Positions 13,947-25,140 of a stretch of DNA of 64,000 nt are shown here, piece after piece. The stretch's first letter is position 1; every line of letters begins with the position of its first letter. The notes under the pieces were generated by a model. The model did no database searches, was not told the origin of the DNA, and was given only the letters and a program-made list of their open reading frames with translations. The position numbers and the translations under genes were made by a program. The DNA is from Syngnathus acus. Taxonomy: Eukaryota > Chordata > Actinopteri > Syngnathiformes > Syngnathidae. Location: NCBI RefSeq assembly GCF_901709675.1, contig NC_051094.1:10474501-10538500 (forward strand), in the 5' to 3' direction.

Positions 13947-14198
13947 GTGAGTTTGGGTGCCACAAGCTCTCCAGTGTTGGGCCACTGTGACTGTGTCAAT
14001 GCAGCTTTTAACTGTGCATTTCCGAGCATTTTATGCCCCCTTCCGCTATTTTATGGAAATGCTGGTTTCATGCACCAGCAGGAGTTGGCACCTGCACACC
14101 CTGCCAGAACAACGAAACGCTTGTTCAATAAGCATGATATTACTGCGCTTGATTGGCCAGCAAACTCAACAGACCTGATCCTCTTAGACAATCTATGG
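13947..14198 (+). pseudogene. Tc1/mariner transposase remnant
   Basis: From 14067 to 14198 one frame reads FMHQQELAPAHPARTTKRLF then NKHDITALDWPANSTDLI, ending LDNLW. This matches the Tc1-type catalytic-core pattern QQDxAPxH ... DWPxxSPDLNPIENLW. Two DDE acid residues are swapped: Asp to Glu in QQE, and Glu to Asp in LDNLW. The part before it resembles the upstream VWG segment only after a frame change. The copy is a fragment with no start and is certainly inactive. It is followed directly by other dead elements. Confidence 0.8.
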
Positions 14199-14275
14199 CA
14201 GGGGTGGACAATCAATTTTTCAAAAGGGTCATCTGAGACACAGAACAGTCGAGGGTCATGCCAATAGTGCATCCT
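14199..14275 (+). mobile_element. hAT-like terminal fragment
   Basis: It starts CAGGGGTGGACAATC and continues into an AAAGGGTCATCTGAG stretch, typical of the left end of fish hAT elements (CAGGGGTGGGCAA...). No right end was found, and it abuts the Tc1 remnant. Confidence 0.45.
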
Positions 14276-14302
14276 CAATTGTGTTCCATAAAGTATTAAA
14301 AT

Positions 14303-14680
14303 ATTCATCCATCCATTATCTACCGGTTATCTGGGGTCAGGTCGCGGAGGCAGCAGCTTCAGCAGGGAAGCCCAAACTTCCCTCTAACCAGACACTTTTT
14401 AAAGCTCTTTCGGAAGAATCCCAAGGCGTTCCCAGGCCAGCCGGGAGACATTGTCTCTCCAGCGTGGGTTTCCTTCCTTCTGGTGGGACACGTCCAGAAC
14501 ACCTCACCGGGAAAGCATCCAAGAGGTATTCTAATCAAATGCCCGAGCCATGTCATCTGGCTCTTCTTAACACAGAGGAGCAGCGGGTCGACTCCGAGTC
14601 CTTCCCGAATGACCGAGCTTCTCACCCTATCTCTAAAGGAGAGTCCGGACACCCAGCGGAGGCAACTCATTTTGGAAAAG
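14303..14680 (-). pseudogene. Non-LTR retrotransposon (LINE): C-terminal end of the reverse-transcriptase ORF, broken
   Basis: On the minus strand one frame reads SFRDRVRSSVIREGLGVDPL, then SQMTWLGHLIRIPLG and FPGEVFWTCPTRRK. After a frame change it reads WRDNVSRLAWERLGILPKEL and, past stops, REVWASLLKLLPPRPDP. I recognise this as the C-terminal segment of a common fish LINE polyprotein. It ends in a GGATGGAT-type tail at 14303-14320, the expected 3' end. It carries at least one frameshift and internal stops, and it is 5'-truncated, as is usual for LINE insertions. I do not assign a clade. Confidence 0.8.
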
Positions 14681-14689
14681 TATTCAAAT

Positions 14690-14840
14690 GGTTATGGTTT
14701 GTGCCTTCTTGTTTTTGTTTTGTGTCGCCTACTTGTATGTCTCGTCACCGTGGGATGGAGGAAACGGAATTTCGGTTTCTTTGTGTGTCTTGACATATGA
14801 AGGGATTGACAATAAAGCTGACTTTGACTTTGACTTTGAA
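14690..14840 (+). mobile_element. 3' tail of a second non-LTR element
   Basis: The plus strand ends with an AATAAA signal (14811) followed by tandem GACTTT units (about 14818-14839), a typical 3' terminus of a fish retroposon. It has the opposite orientation to the adjacent LINE fragment. The upstream border is approximate and the family unassigned. Confidence 0.6.
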
Positions 14841-15105
14841 ATATAATGTTTTTATTATCTACTCTGCTACTTGTGCAGACATGCTATTACGTATACTTAT
14901 TATATGTTGTTATATAAAATTTTAAACAAAATCTCATGCAGCCATAAACATTCTAAACTTACACATTAATGTTCTATAACATTTTCATTTAACTGCAGTG
15001 TGTATCATTGTGTTTTTAAGTTTGTTAACATTACAGTACGTGCACGTCACTAACTCAAGTTTGAATTGCAAGCATGGTTAGTAAGTCTGTGTTTTGCATA
15101 CATAC

Positions 15106-15613
15106 CAAGATTGGAGGAGGCCCTTCCCTCTGCAGCTCTGTCTTTCAAACCTTCAGCTATGGACAGCTGCTGTTCATGATACTGCTTTGCCCTCTCCAGG
15201 TCCTGCATGCAGCGAGCGGCATGCCCCAGGCCCGCATACGCTCTCATCTCGATGGACTTTTCTTCCAGTTCCTGGGCGAGCTCCAGCACGTGAGTGTGGT
15301 AAGACATGGCCTTGTCAAAGTTTCGGTGATAGTGGTAGGCGCTGCCTAGGTTACTGTAGGCCCGAGCTTCCTCCCGCTTATTTTCAAGCGCCTTGGCGAT
15401 ACCCAAGTGCTGCTCGTGGCATTGGACGGCATTGTCAAAGTCTCCCATGGCAATGTAGACAGCACCCATGTTGCCCAGCTCCCGTGCCTCCGAAAGCTGA
15501 TCCTTGGACTGCTTAGCCAGCAGAACACACTGCTTGTGGCTGGCCAGTGCATTTGGGTAGTCCCCGATGGCTGTGTACACATGACCCAAGCTGCTCAGGG
15601 CCATTGAAGCAGC
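15106..15613 (-). CDS. ttc28: ttc28 exon: about four TPRs (ALSSLGHVYTAIGDYPNAL...)
   Basis: The acceptor is GTCTTTAG|GCTGCT and the donor is CAATCTTG|GTATGT. The exon is 508 nt: 169 codons plus one base. Four 40-residue repeats can be read. Their A helices begin ALSSLGHVYTAIGDY, ARELGNMGAVYIAMGDF, ARAYSNLGSAYHYHRNF and MRAYAGLGHAARCMQDL, and the exon stops in the next A helix at ASSNLG. The polypyrimidine tract of the acceptor is a dinucleotide repeat (see 15622). The exon sits alone between the 17.3-kb and 6.7-kb introns. Identity to the family is high, with fish-specific changes such as LGIAKALENKREE. Confidence 0.96.
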
Positions 15614-15621
15614 CTAAAGAC

Positions 15622-15641
15622 AGAGAGAGAGAGAGAGAGAG
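15622..15641. repeat. (AG)10, in sense a (CT)10 tract forming the splice-acceptor polypyrimidine tract
   Basis: Ten AG units on the plus strand lie eight bases from the border of the exon ending at 15613. In the ttc28 sense strand they read (CT)10 followed by GTCTTTAG, and so form the main polypyrimidine tract for a 508-nt exon. Confidence 0.95.
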
Positions 15642-16027
15642 CAGGGTTTAGCACAAAAACACGTTGGTGAAATTCAATTATCTACACACACATTTAATTA
15701 AGAATAATTATTTGACTGGCTTTGTTGTGAAAATGTCCCCACTATGCCTGCAAATTTTAATCCAGAAAGAAAAAGCCTTTCTAAATTCACTGAGAAAGGC
15801 TTACTGCTTCGAAACCAACTGACCAAGACAACCTCATTTGATTCAGAGGTTGCAAAGCAAGGAAGGGGGTAAAGTGTGATGCATATCAGCACAGCAGTAG
15901 GTTTGTTTCAAAGCCGCCAGTTTGCCAACTGCAATCATACTTCATGGCGTGCTACCGACAACGGAACAAAGAAAGTGGTAAACAGCCGGGTGAGTAGAAG
16001 GGTTTTCGCTTCACTGTCAACCTGTGC

Positions 16028-16056
16028 GGGGGGTGTGGGGGGGTGGGGGGTGGGGG
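16028..16056 (+). other. G-quadruplex-type motif
   Basis: Four G runs of 6, 7, 6 and 5 are separated by TGT, T and T. It meets the usual G4 pattern with very short loops. It lies on the strand opposite to ttc28 sense, about 415 bp upstream of the 508-nt exon. Confidence 0.8.
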
Positions 16057-19000
16057 TTAACTGCCTGACTTTCTCGCTTCTGGCAGGAATGCTATCAGAC
16101 AAAATATTTCTGCATATTTTCCCCTATCTTTCATGCCCTTTCCACAAGTACATTCCAATAGTCAAAACGGTACTGCAATAACAACAAATTGCACCGCAAA
16201 AAACAGTTCAGCAAAATGTAAACAGCTTTTTTTGCTTTTCTTTTTTATTATGTCATATGTCACAGTGTCCAATTACCTTCTCATATGAACCACAATGCCA
16301 CTAGGTGGGCATTTATTTTGAGTTGCTGCTTTTATTACGACTATTTTAGTATATTATTATTTTATTTTATTACTCATTTATTTCCTAACTGTTCTTTAAA
16401 GTTGAGTTTCCAAATATTCAAAGACTCATTATTCTCATATCAACACACATTTACAAATGATACGACACAAAGCATGGCATGCACTTAACAGCCTGCAAGT
16501 GATCAATGTTTTTTTTCAATGTCATTACATTTCTTTTACATTAAAAGAAAAATAATAAATACTTTAGTCAATGTGAACATCTCCAAGGCACATAACCAGA
16601 GGAGACTTATTAGATGTTTATACGAAGGGTAAACAGCTGCGACTGGGGTCAGCTTTCTCTGCATGAACAGATGTTCAATTAATCTCACACGACCAGCTAA
16701 TAAAGCAACTCTTTCCGCAGGTCCCACCCATCCAATACACGCCAGGAAAAAGTTGGAACTCAGGCCACCGGAGGGGACATTCATTCTGACAAGGAAGGTC
16801 ACTATCAAGCCGACAACATAGACTGGGTGGTGGTGAATGTCAATAACAGCTAATGCTAGTTTTGAACGATTTCATGAGTTAAACTTAACTGTTTACCTAC
16901 ATGTACTGTTTAGACAATAATAACATACAAGAACAGTATTATGAGAATTTTGTAATGTACTAATTCAAATGTACTAAAATACACTCTTTGGTTGGCCCTG
17001 GGGCCACGTAATGAAATTCTGAACCTTTGCAAAAATGAAAACCAAAGTACATTGTTGATTTAAAAAAGAAAAAAATCAATACTATAATGGTCCCGCACAA
17101 GGGCAAACGCTACATTTCATTGGTTATTTTTCTCACATAAAATGCACAAACGGAATAGCAACCTACCAAAGCTTATTTCCTTCACTTCAAGTTGCTGCTG
17201 ATGTCTGCAACCAATTACCTGCTGACACAAGGACTCTCAGCACTTTACTCAAGTTTAAAGACGCAACAAGGCATTACACAGGCCCAGGGATGCAATTACA
17301 CTCCGTCAGAAACTGTTGCTGTTTCATGTTCCAAGATAGCCTATCTGAGGCTGCTCAATTGCATGCACCTTTTGATGCCTAGCTTGCTCTCTCAAACTTT
17401 CCCTTTTGTGAGCAGAAAACAGAGGATTCCACATCTGCCTGACTTCAGAGTGCACCTATAAAGCAAGACCACAATATCTTTTGCCAACACAGATGAGTCG
17501 CTCTGATGTGTCCTTCTAAAGAGAGACTGCATCGCTGCATTCTCTTCTCAGATGGAGGCCAAGATAATGAGGAGCCTACCTTGACAATAACAGAGGCACG
17601 ACTACAGGGACCAGCCCTTTTAAAATTTAAGTGATCAAAAGACATAGAGGAGGATGCAAGTCAAACCATGCGTTACTAAATAAAGCATTACTGGCATCAC
17701 TGGGCAGACGTGATTGTACAGTACTTGTTGGAAGTGATTTGATTGAATTTAAAACTCGAGATATCCAACGAGTTGATCAGCAAACATGTACTGATGGTCT
17801 CCTAATTGGAAGGTAAGCTGGGAGCAGACAGGACAAATTCAGAGGGAGATGGCAGGGGATGGATGATCACAAATTCTTGGATATTCGAGACTATTTTATA
17901 CTCCTGGCAAGGAGAGTGGCTTAAGATCCGTTTCGAATTCTCCTCTATGAACTCCTCTTCTATGTCTGTTTATATTCAGTAAGACATTAGACGAATGGTT
18001 GCTTTCATAGCATATGCAAGGAGTAATGAATCGTAATTTCCCTCTTATGTCATGTAGCAGCGCTGATATCGATAGTATGAGTTCTGTGGCTCTTAGTCAC
18101 TGTTATATTTTTATTGCTCACACTGGCCGGCAATTTACTGTTAACTCAAGCTAGCCTGTAGTGTTTCTACTTGTAGGATATGTCAATGCCTCCGTGAAAA
18201 CAAAACATCTCCTTAGTTGAGCATGTTCGCCCACTCGACATTTGAGCGCTGATATTCTTCAATGGGAAAAATGATCAACTTGTGGCACTCACAGGACAAC
18301 TTCAATAAATAATGGATGGTTTAGGGGAGAAGACTAGATGACCATCAACATGCGTGTTGATAAAGGTAAAATGTGATGAGTGGACGGAGTAGCAGACCGA
18401 CATGAGGGCGAGCAGCATTGCTTGAGTATATTATTTTTTTCTCGATCATCATTTGCTTTGTGTGGACCAAAATAATGAAAAAATTTGTACACAGGCATAA
18501 ACTGCGATTAAAAAAGAGTGCTTAGATCTAAGAAATGTCTGTGAATCAGACACCCAATGAATGGCCAACGAGTATTTTTTGACAATAAATACCAGATAAA
18601 TATTATTAACTACAAGCATAATAATCAGCATAATGTGTCATGTGACTGGAAGGACTAGTGTTGCATGCGAACACAACACAAAAACCCACATTTCCAAATT
18701 AAAGAGCACAAACAATTCAGTGTTTCCATCACTATAGAGGACATAACAATGACATTAATTTCCCTCGAGCCTAACCACAACTTGTCTAACTTTATCTAAA
18801 AAAAACAAAAATCTGATTTATGGGTGGTGAGTCGCCACAATCTGAATTTTCAGATTTATCAATGTGTAACACAAGAACATGCACATATGCGCACACACAC
18901 ACAAGAAATCCAGCTGGCTAATTAAAAGGCACTGCAGAGGGAAGGTGAGGGAAACCATGCACCAGCGTTTCCCTTAACAAGCCAGGCTCCAGCAGCATGA

Positions 19001-19072
19001 GCAGCTAGCTGGTGGTGAACACTAGAGGGTATTCGGTGTGTGTGTGTGTGCATGGTGGTTTGTGGAGGTAAT

Positions 19073-19083
19073 GGGGGGGGGGG
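19073..19083 (+). repeat. G11 homopolymer
   Basis: Eleven consecutive G, with a short TG dinucleotide run about 25 bp before it. Confidence 0.9.
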
Positions 19084-21278
19084 CAAATAAAAGCGATGGG
19101 AGAGACTGTGTTTGAAGAATGAGAAGAGAAAATGCTAAAGACATCCCCACGCTGAGGCCGTCCACCTATCTGGATTCCCTGCTACAAATGCATCTTGACA
19201 GTAAAAGGAAACATCTCTCTATCAATGTAATGAACACACAACACACCAGAACAACAACGCTCCAAAAGTAATACAAACCAACATTTCTGCATTGGGTGAA
19301 AACATGAGGGTGTTGTATGAAGAAGGCATGTTGGTGGATGTGGATGTTGGGGGCGGGAAAGAGATGATAAAATATTGATCGAGCTTTACAGATTTATATT
19401 TCATTCTCTTTCCCGGTCTGGTATTTGCACATGGATATGGATCCCACAGGAGCCACAATTAAATTGGCCAAATGACAGTCACTCGGCCATATCGAAACCT
19501 TCTGTTTTTTAAAGCAGGGGAATGTTGTGCTTTGCCAAGCGAAGGTAGGTACAGCTGTGGCTGAGTGCGCTCTTAAACACACACTCACACAGATAAGAGA
19601 CGAAATTACTGATCTTGACCCCACTTTTATCGTCTCGGATTCAAAGATAATAGTCCTGCTGGTCGGCCATATCTGCTGTTACCAAAAACACAGATCAACA
19701 ACAACAACCCTGCAAAAATTCTATTTTTAGCGAGTTTTTTTTTTTGAGCATCGCATTAACTAGCTGTTCGCCAATTTCTCAAATTAATCATCAGAACTAA
19801 TCTGATTCACTGGCAGTGTGACATACTGATAGCACAGGAGCCACTTGTTCATTTGTGACCTATGCAACCTCCAGCTCATAGATAGGTGACGCCAGAGGGC
19901 CCGAAGCTTGCTAATTCCATTAGTCTTCACGGGACGCATTCACAAAAGGATTGACTGTCACTAAAGGTCAAACTACGGTTAAGGGCACTCGTGACAGCTT
20001 CCACGCTGTCTGCTACATCACTCTCTCTACATCACACACGCACGTGTGCGCGGACACACACACCTCGACTGTACGAGCAGCAACAAGATGCAGAGCTATG
20101 GGGAATTGCACGGGGTTAACTAATGATACACACAGGATGGAGTAGTGATTTGGCTTGTGAAAAAGCCTTTTTTTTGTCTGAGCTGTGGGTAGTCTATACA
20201 GTGGTGCCAGGCTAAATGGGAGATCATTTGCGGTGAGACCCAGTATACATTCCCTCAAATGTCCTTACTTCGAGAGTATCTTAAGGCTTGTGGGTTATAT
20301 TTGCGTGCATGTGTATGTGTGTGTGTGGCCACATTTATGCTGTCTGTGTATTTTTTCCAAGCCTGTTTGCGGCAATACGACAGGCACTGGTGGCAAACAG
20401 TCGAGAGGAAGAAATCAGAAGAGCCGCAAAGTCAAACTGAATCCCACAGTCTCCACTGGAGTTTGTGGAAAATTTGAGTTTTCTATTCAGGAGGCTGATA
20501 TTCTCAGACGTAACACTTAAAAAGAAATTTGTGTGTAAAGAAATGGCTGAATATTGGTGAGGAAAATTAAGAGAGGGCAGCAAGTTGCTTGGCTCTTGGA
20601 TACCGTTGGACATGTCCTCCACACGACCCCTGCTCCAACCCCACACTTTTGTCACAGCACTGCTCCCCTGTGACAGGATGTCAGCATTGTTCTGACACAG
20701 AGGCAGACCCTCCTGCCCTCTGATATATAAACACATGAATATAAACTCGAGTTGTGGAGAAAACTAAAGTGGTGGCACGCTGGGGGAGCAGGGCACTGTG
20801 AATGGATTTTAATGTACTCTAAATCAGAGCAAAGCCTTGAAGGCTTTCTGCTTATTTCTGTGCTCAAGTCAAATCTCCACAGGCATAGCTATGTGATGTC
20901 TGCCGGAGAAGGGAATCAATTCTTTAGAGACCTTGTGGTGACAGGAAAGGAAATCACAGTGGTGTTTGAAAGTAATTTCAGGATGGGTTTGAGGTAAACA
21001 TCAAGGCATGCCACTTTATAAGAGCCTCTAAGCTTGCAAAAAGAGGGGCATAATGCTTGCTTAGTGTTTACGTCTTTACACTAATAGCCTTGAGGAGTGG
21101 TTAAATTCATTCTGAGTGAACAAGCAACAGAAATCTCAGTCCGTTTCCATCGAGAAACACTATTTGAATCTGAACTCTGTTGCTTGGTAAGATTCTTGGC
21201 TATATTGTCATGACATATTCGATGAAAAGGAAAATGTTACCTCATCTCCTAGGGGAAATGGAAATACACAAAGGAGTA

Positions 21279-21585
21279 CCGTATTTTCCGCACTATAAGG
21301 CGCACCGGATTATAAGGCGCACCTTGAATGAATGGCCCATTTTAAAATTTAGTCCATATATAAGGCGCACCGGATTATAAGGCGCACCTTCAACGAATGG
21401 CCCATTTTAAAACTTTGTCCATATATAAGATATATACATTTGGCCCGCGGGCCGGACTTTGGACACGCCTGCTGTAGTGGCTCAATATTGGTCCATATAT
21501 AAGGCGCACCTGATTATAAGGCGCACTGTCGGCTTTTGAGAAAATTTGAGGTTTTTAGGTGCGCCTTATAGTGCGGAAAATACGG
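21279..21585. mobile_element. Tc1/mariner-type MITE (CCGTATTTTCCGC family), copy 1
   Basis: A 307-bp element flanked by TA on both sides (21277 and 21586). Its ends are perfect inverted repeats of at least 22 bp, beginning CCGTATTTTCCGCACTATA. Inside are repeated ATAAGGCGCACC units and a GGGCCGGACTTTGGACACG segment that resembles the end of a hAT element. There is no coding capacity. The TA flanks and terminal sequence suggest a non-autonomous Tc1/mariner-like element. A second copy lies at 57113. Confidence 0.88.
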
Positions 21586-24500
21586 TACATATCAAAATCT
21601 TCAGAAGCCGTTTGGTCAATGGAGCTGAAACTAGAACTTTACGGAGGGGATCTTGCTGTGTTAACCCACTAGATTGATCACAGCTGGTTGGAATGACATC
21701 AAACTAATAATGAATTAATAAAAAAATATGCATTTTAATCAACCTATCTTTCAGAAGCCAACTTGCTGTTGTCATGGCTTCTAGTTGATTCTGACACAGT
21801 GCCAAATAAAGCACAGCTTGCAGGGCCCCAGCTGCATGACAGCATTCAGCGGGAAGCCGGGTAGTCAATCCAAGGACGTTGCACTCCTTGGTCATTCAAG
21901 GATGTTTTGACGGCATGTGGATATGAGCTGGACAAATCAGGTCTGACATGCGACAGTATATGGTGCAACACTTTTCTATGACAGGAAGAAGAAGACCTTT
22001 TCAGTTTGGGAAGGTGTGGAAAGAGAGCAGAGGAGCTATGGCGATTACAGAGGAGAAAAGAGATAGAATTACACAGGTTCAGGTTTAAGAGAGCTAGATC
22101 ATATTGATCTACAGCAGAGCTGTTGCTTGGAGCATGCTGGCACAAAGAAAAAAATGAAGCCAGTGTCAGCACCGCACAGTTCTCATGGAGACACTTTTGC
22201 GCACCACCCCTAATCCATTCAACAACAGTAACTCATGCTTAAACTAAATTTTGATGAAATTGATTCATGCCTGCTTCCAAATGCTGCTTTCTTTTTGTTG
22301 AGGCAAACGTGAGTTTTAAACACCAAGGAGGATGTTGAATTGCTAAAGACAATTTGTATTGATGTGAGTGAGCATTGCACTCAAGCACTCGAGCATCAGT
22401 CAAATATGAACTTCAACGTCATGTGTTCCTGTAATACACATCAAAAATGGAATAAACAGTATCATCCCCCCCCGTGTCAGTTAAAAATGAAACTCCTAAG
22501 TTTTATCTTTGTGACATTATATTTCAAAATGCCATAGGTTGGAGTGTCTCCGTGTTCAGACTTCAGTACTAGAGTTGGCTTCTTTTTATCACACGGTACA
22601 ATCAGGTTGGGAAGCGGGTCTTCATTTTCATGGTGGCATAATCAGCTTAAGACAGAAGGGCTTCTCGTACTTTGCCTTCATTTTGTGATTTATTAGACAT
22701 ATGAGAAGCAGATGTTACAAAAATGCATCTCTATATTAGATGAAATGGATAGTGATGAACTAATGAATCGGTCACAATATAGCTCAAAGCCGCACATCAA
22801 AAAGTTATAAATTGGTTTGATGTTGTCTATGATTTCTTGTTTCTTTAAATTAAATTAATTTGAATAGTTTGGAATAGTTTGGCCATAGATACAGTATGTG
22901 GAACTCCTTGCTTCTGCCAGAAAATGTTATTCACTGAATGGATGAGAAATATTTGACAGAAGCCACTGCTTATCTCTCACCTGTAGTTTAAAAGGCCAAC
23001 AAAAAACATCGCCCATTCCAACTCGTGCCATCAGACTCTATCATACTGGTTGAGTAAATTTGCAATGACATGCTATTTAACTAAAGGACCTCAAACCCAA
23101 TGCACAAATCCCTTCTGCCCTCTGCGCTTTTATTCCGTAAATGTAATTACAAGCTTGGCACGAGTGTTGCAGGTGATGACTGTGACGTGAGCAACCTGCA
23201 GCATCCAGCATGAGCTGTACACCTGCACTTGGTGGAACTTGAAGGCAAGTGGAGCACCTCTAAAGTGCCTTCACGCTTCACTGAAGGAACCTCCAAGCTC
23301 TAGCAGAATAACCCAAATCTTTCAACATCACCGAGCTCTTCTATTTATCACCAAGGAGAGAGAAATTCTCACGAAAAAGAGGATCCCACTTTGGGTTTTA
23401 TCATCACATAAGCAAACACATTATTCATACATGCACACATAGCCCCTGCACAAAAAGTGCCTATCAGCAGCTTCTACTGTGACATGACTTCAAGACCATG
23501 ACATGAACTCAGCATAGCATGATAGAAATTAAATCCCTGTGACATTCATCTTCAAGTTGTCCCATATAAGAAATATATGCCTATTTGGAGGTGTAGAGTG
23601 GACTATGTCCCTATTTTAAATATCATGTGCGCATGTTTGAACAGAGGAATAAAATGCGTGTTTTCGGATCAGACGCATAGAGCAGCGCTTGGCTGATGCT
23701 CTGCATTTGCTGGTTAATATGGTCGGCAGATAATCAGGTCGAAAAAAAGGATAAAAATCATCACCCGTACGGGTCAAGTTGTAGAAAAGCATTTGGTGCA
23801 GATAAAAAGCAAAGGGGGATCAGAAAATAATAGCTTGCTTTTAAGACATGTTTTGTGGGCGATACTGGACCACCTGCCAGCGCTGCCTCCGGCTGTGAGC
23901 GCACGCCACCAGACTCTGATTGACAGGGAGGGTAAATAGTTGCTGGCAGGGCCCCTGATTGCATCTCTTGCCCTTGGCATAATAGAAGACATAGCGGAAG
24001 AGTGATAGTTACAGCCCCTCAACCACAAATTATTTTCGCATATCGTCTGAGCCACCTGAGATGCACGTATGTTTAGAGTAACCTGCGCCCAGAAAACCCA
24101 AACACACATTTGTCACTGCTACTTTAACTCAAGTCTTTTGAAGGAAGAGCTGGCAGCAAATCCTAATAGAGGAAGATACACAAAGTGTTAAGGTTAGCAA
24201 AGAGGAAAATGTTTACCAAACAGTCGTGCAGGGATGTTGTAAGAATTTGAAGGGCTGATTTTTCTGGAATGCCAGTTGTTCTAGGTCACAGAATGTAAGA
24301 TGTGGGATTCACCAGTGTAGGAGGAACAGTTGGCTCCCATTGACTTTCTCCGCAAGAGGAAACTTTGTATGCTTTGGGAGAGCTAAATAGACTCATCTGA
24401 CTTACAGCAGCAATACAGCACCAATTGAATTCATTTTATACCAGGCGTAAGAAAATGAGGAAAACTCCGGCGTGGCTTCCTTTGTTTTTCATTGGCAAGG

Positions 24501-25112
24501 GGGAATGGCGCAATCGAGGTTGATGTTTGCACAACCATTACAAGGCAGGATGCAGGCTTCGCTGCCATGCTATGCGATTAACCCATCAGATTTGGAGGGA
24601 CCAATCAAAGGGAGTCAAAATGAGAAAGGAAAGCAGAGGGCGATGCAATGGAGCCAACATCAACAATCATTATATGACTCGTTCTACATCTGCTGCTTCA
24701 AACTGATGAGGTCTAATTTATGTTGAAGTATGACAAGTCTCTAGAATGTCACTTAGAAGGCAGTATCGGGAATGGGCACACAGCTTTATTGAGATAAATA
24801 TTAGATCGTTTATGAACAAATCACCCACTTTTCTCACTTTTGTTAGTTCATCTTTGTATCGTGTCCAAAGCAAAGCAAAACATCTTTGGAGTGATATATA
24901 ATTGAGATTGTGAACCAACAATACAAAAGAATGCCTGTATTTTCCGATAGTGTTAGTATGATTCTTCTCAAATAAAATTCTCAATCAAAAAGGAATTTGT
25001 TTCTTTGTGAGTCAGGTACCACAAAAAAACAACATTGGTTAAAATAATCTCAACATGGAATTTCATTTGTCTACACTGGTGTTTAATGTTTGCCGGCAAA
25101 CGCATTGCTGTG

Positions 25113-25140
25113 TATATATATATATATATATATGTATATA
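25113..25140. repeat. (TA)n microsatellite
   Basis: Ten TA units followed by GTATATA. Confidence 0.95.

Larger units (their letters stand above)
8384..15105 (-). other. ttc28: ttc28 intron, 6.7 kb
   Basis: It is bounded by donor GTATGT (15105) and acceptor CTCTTCACAG (8384). It holds a CA microsatellite (8830), a ten-base G run near 9392-9401, a CpG-rich patch near 13010-13255 and a cluster of degenerate transposons at 13947-14840. The rest (roughly 8.9-13 kb) shows no recognisable gene. Confidence 0.85.

Noticed and set aside
14281-14793. 170-codon plus-strand ORF
   Set aside because: It runs antisense through the LINE reverse-transcriptase remnant and then into a second retroposon tail. 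Not a gene.
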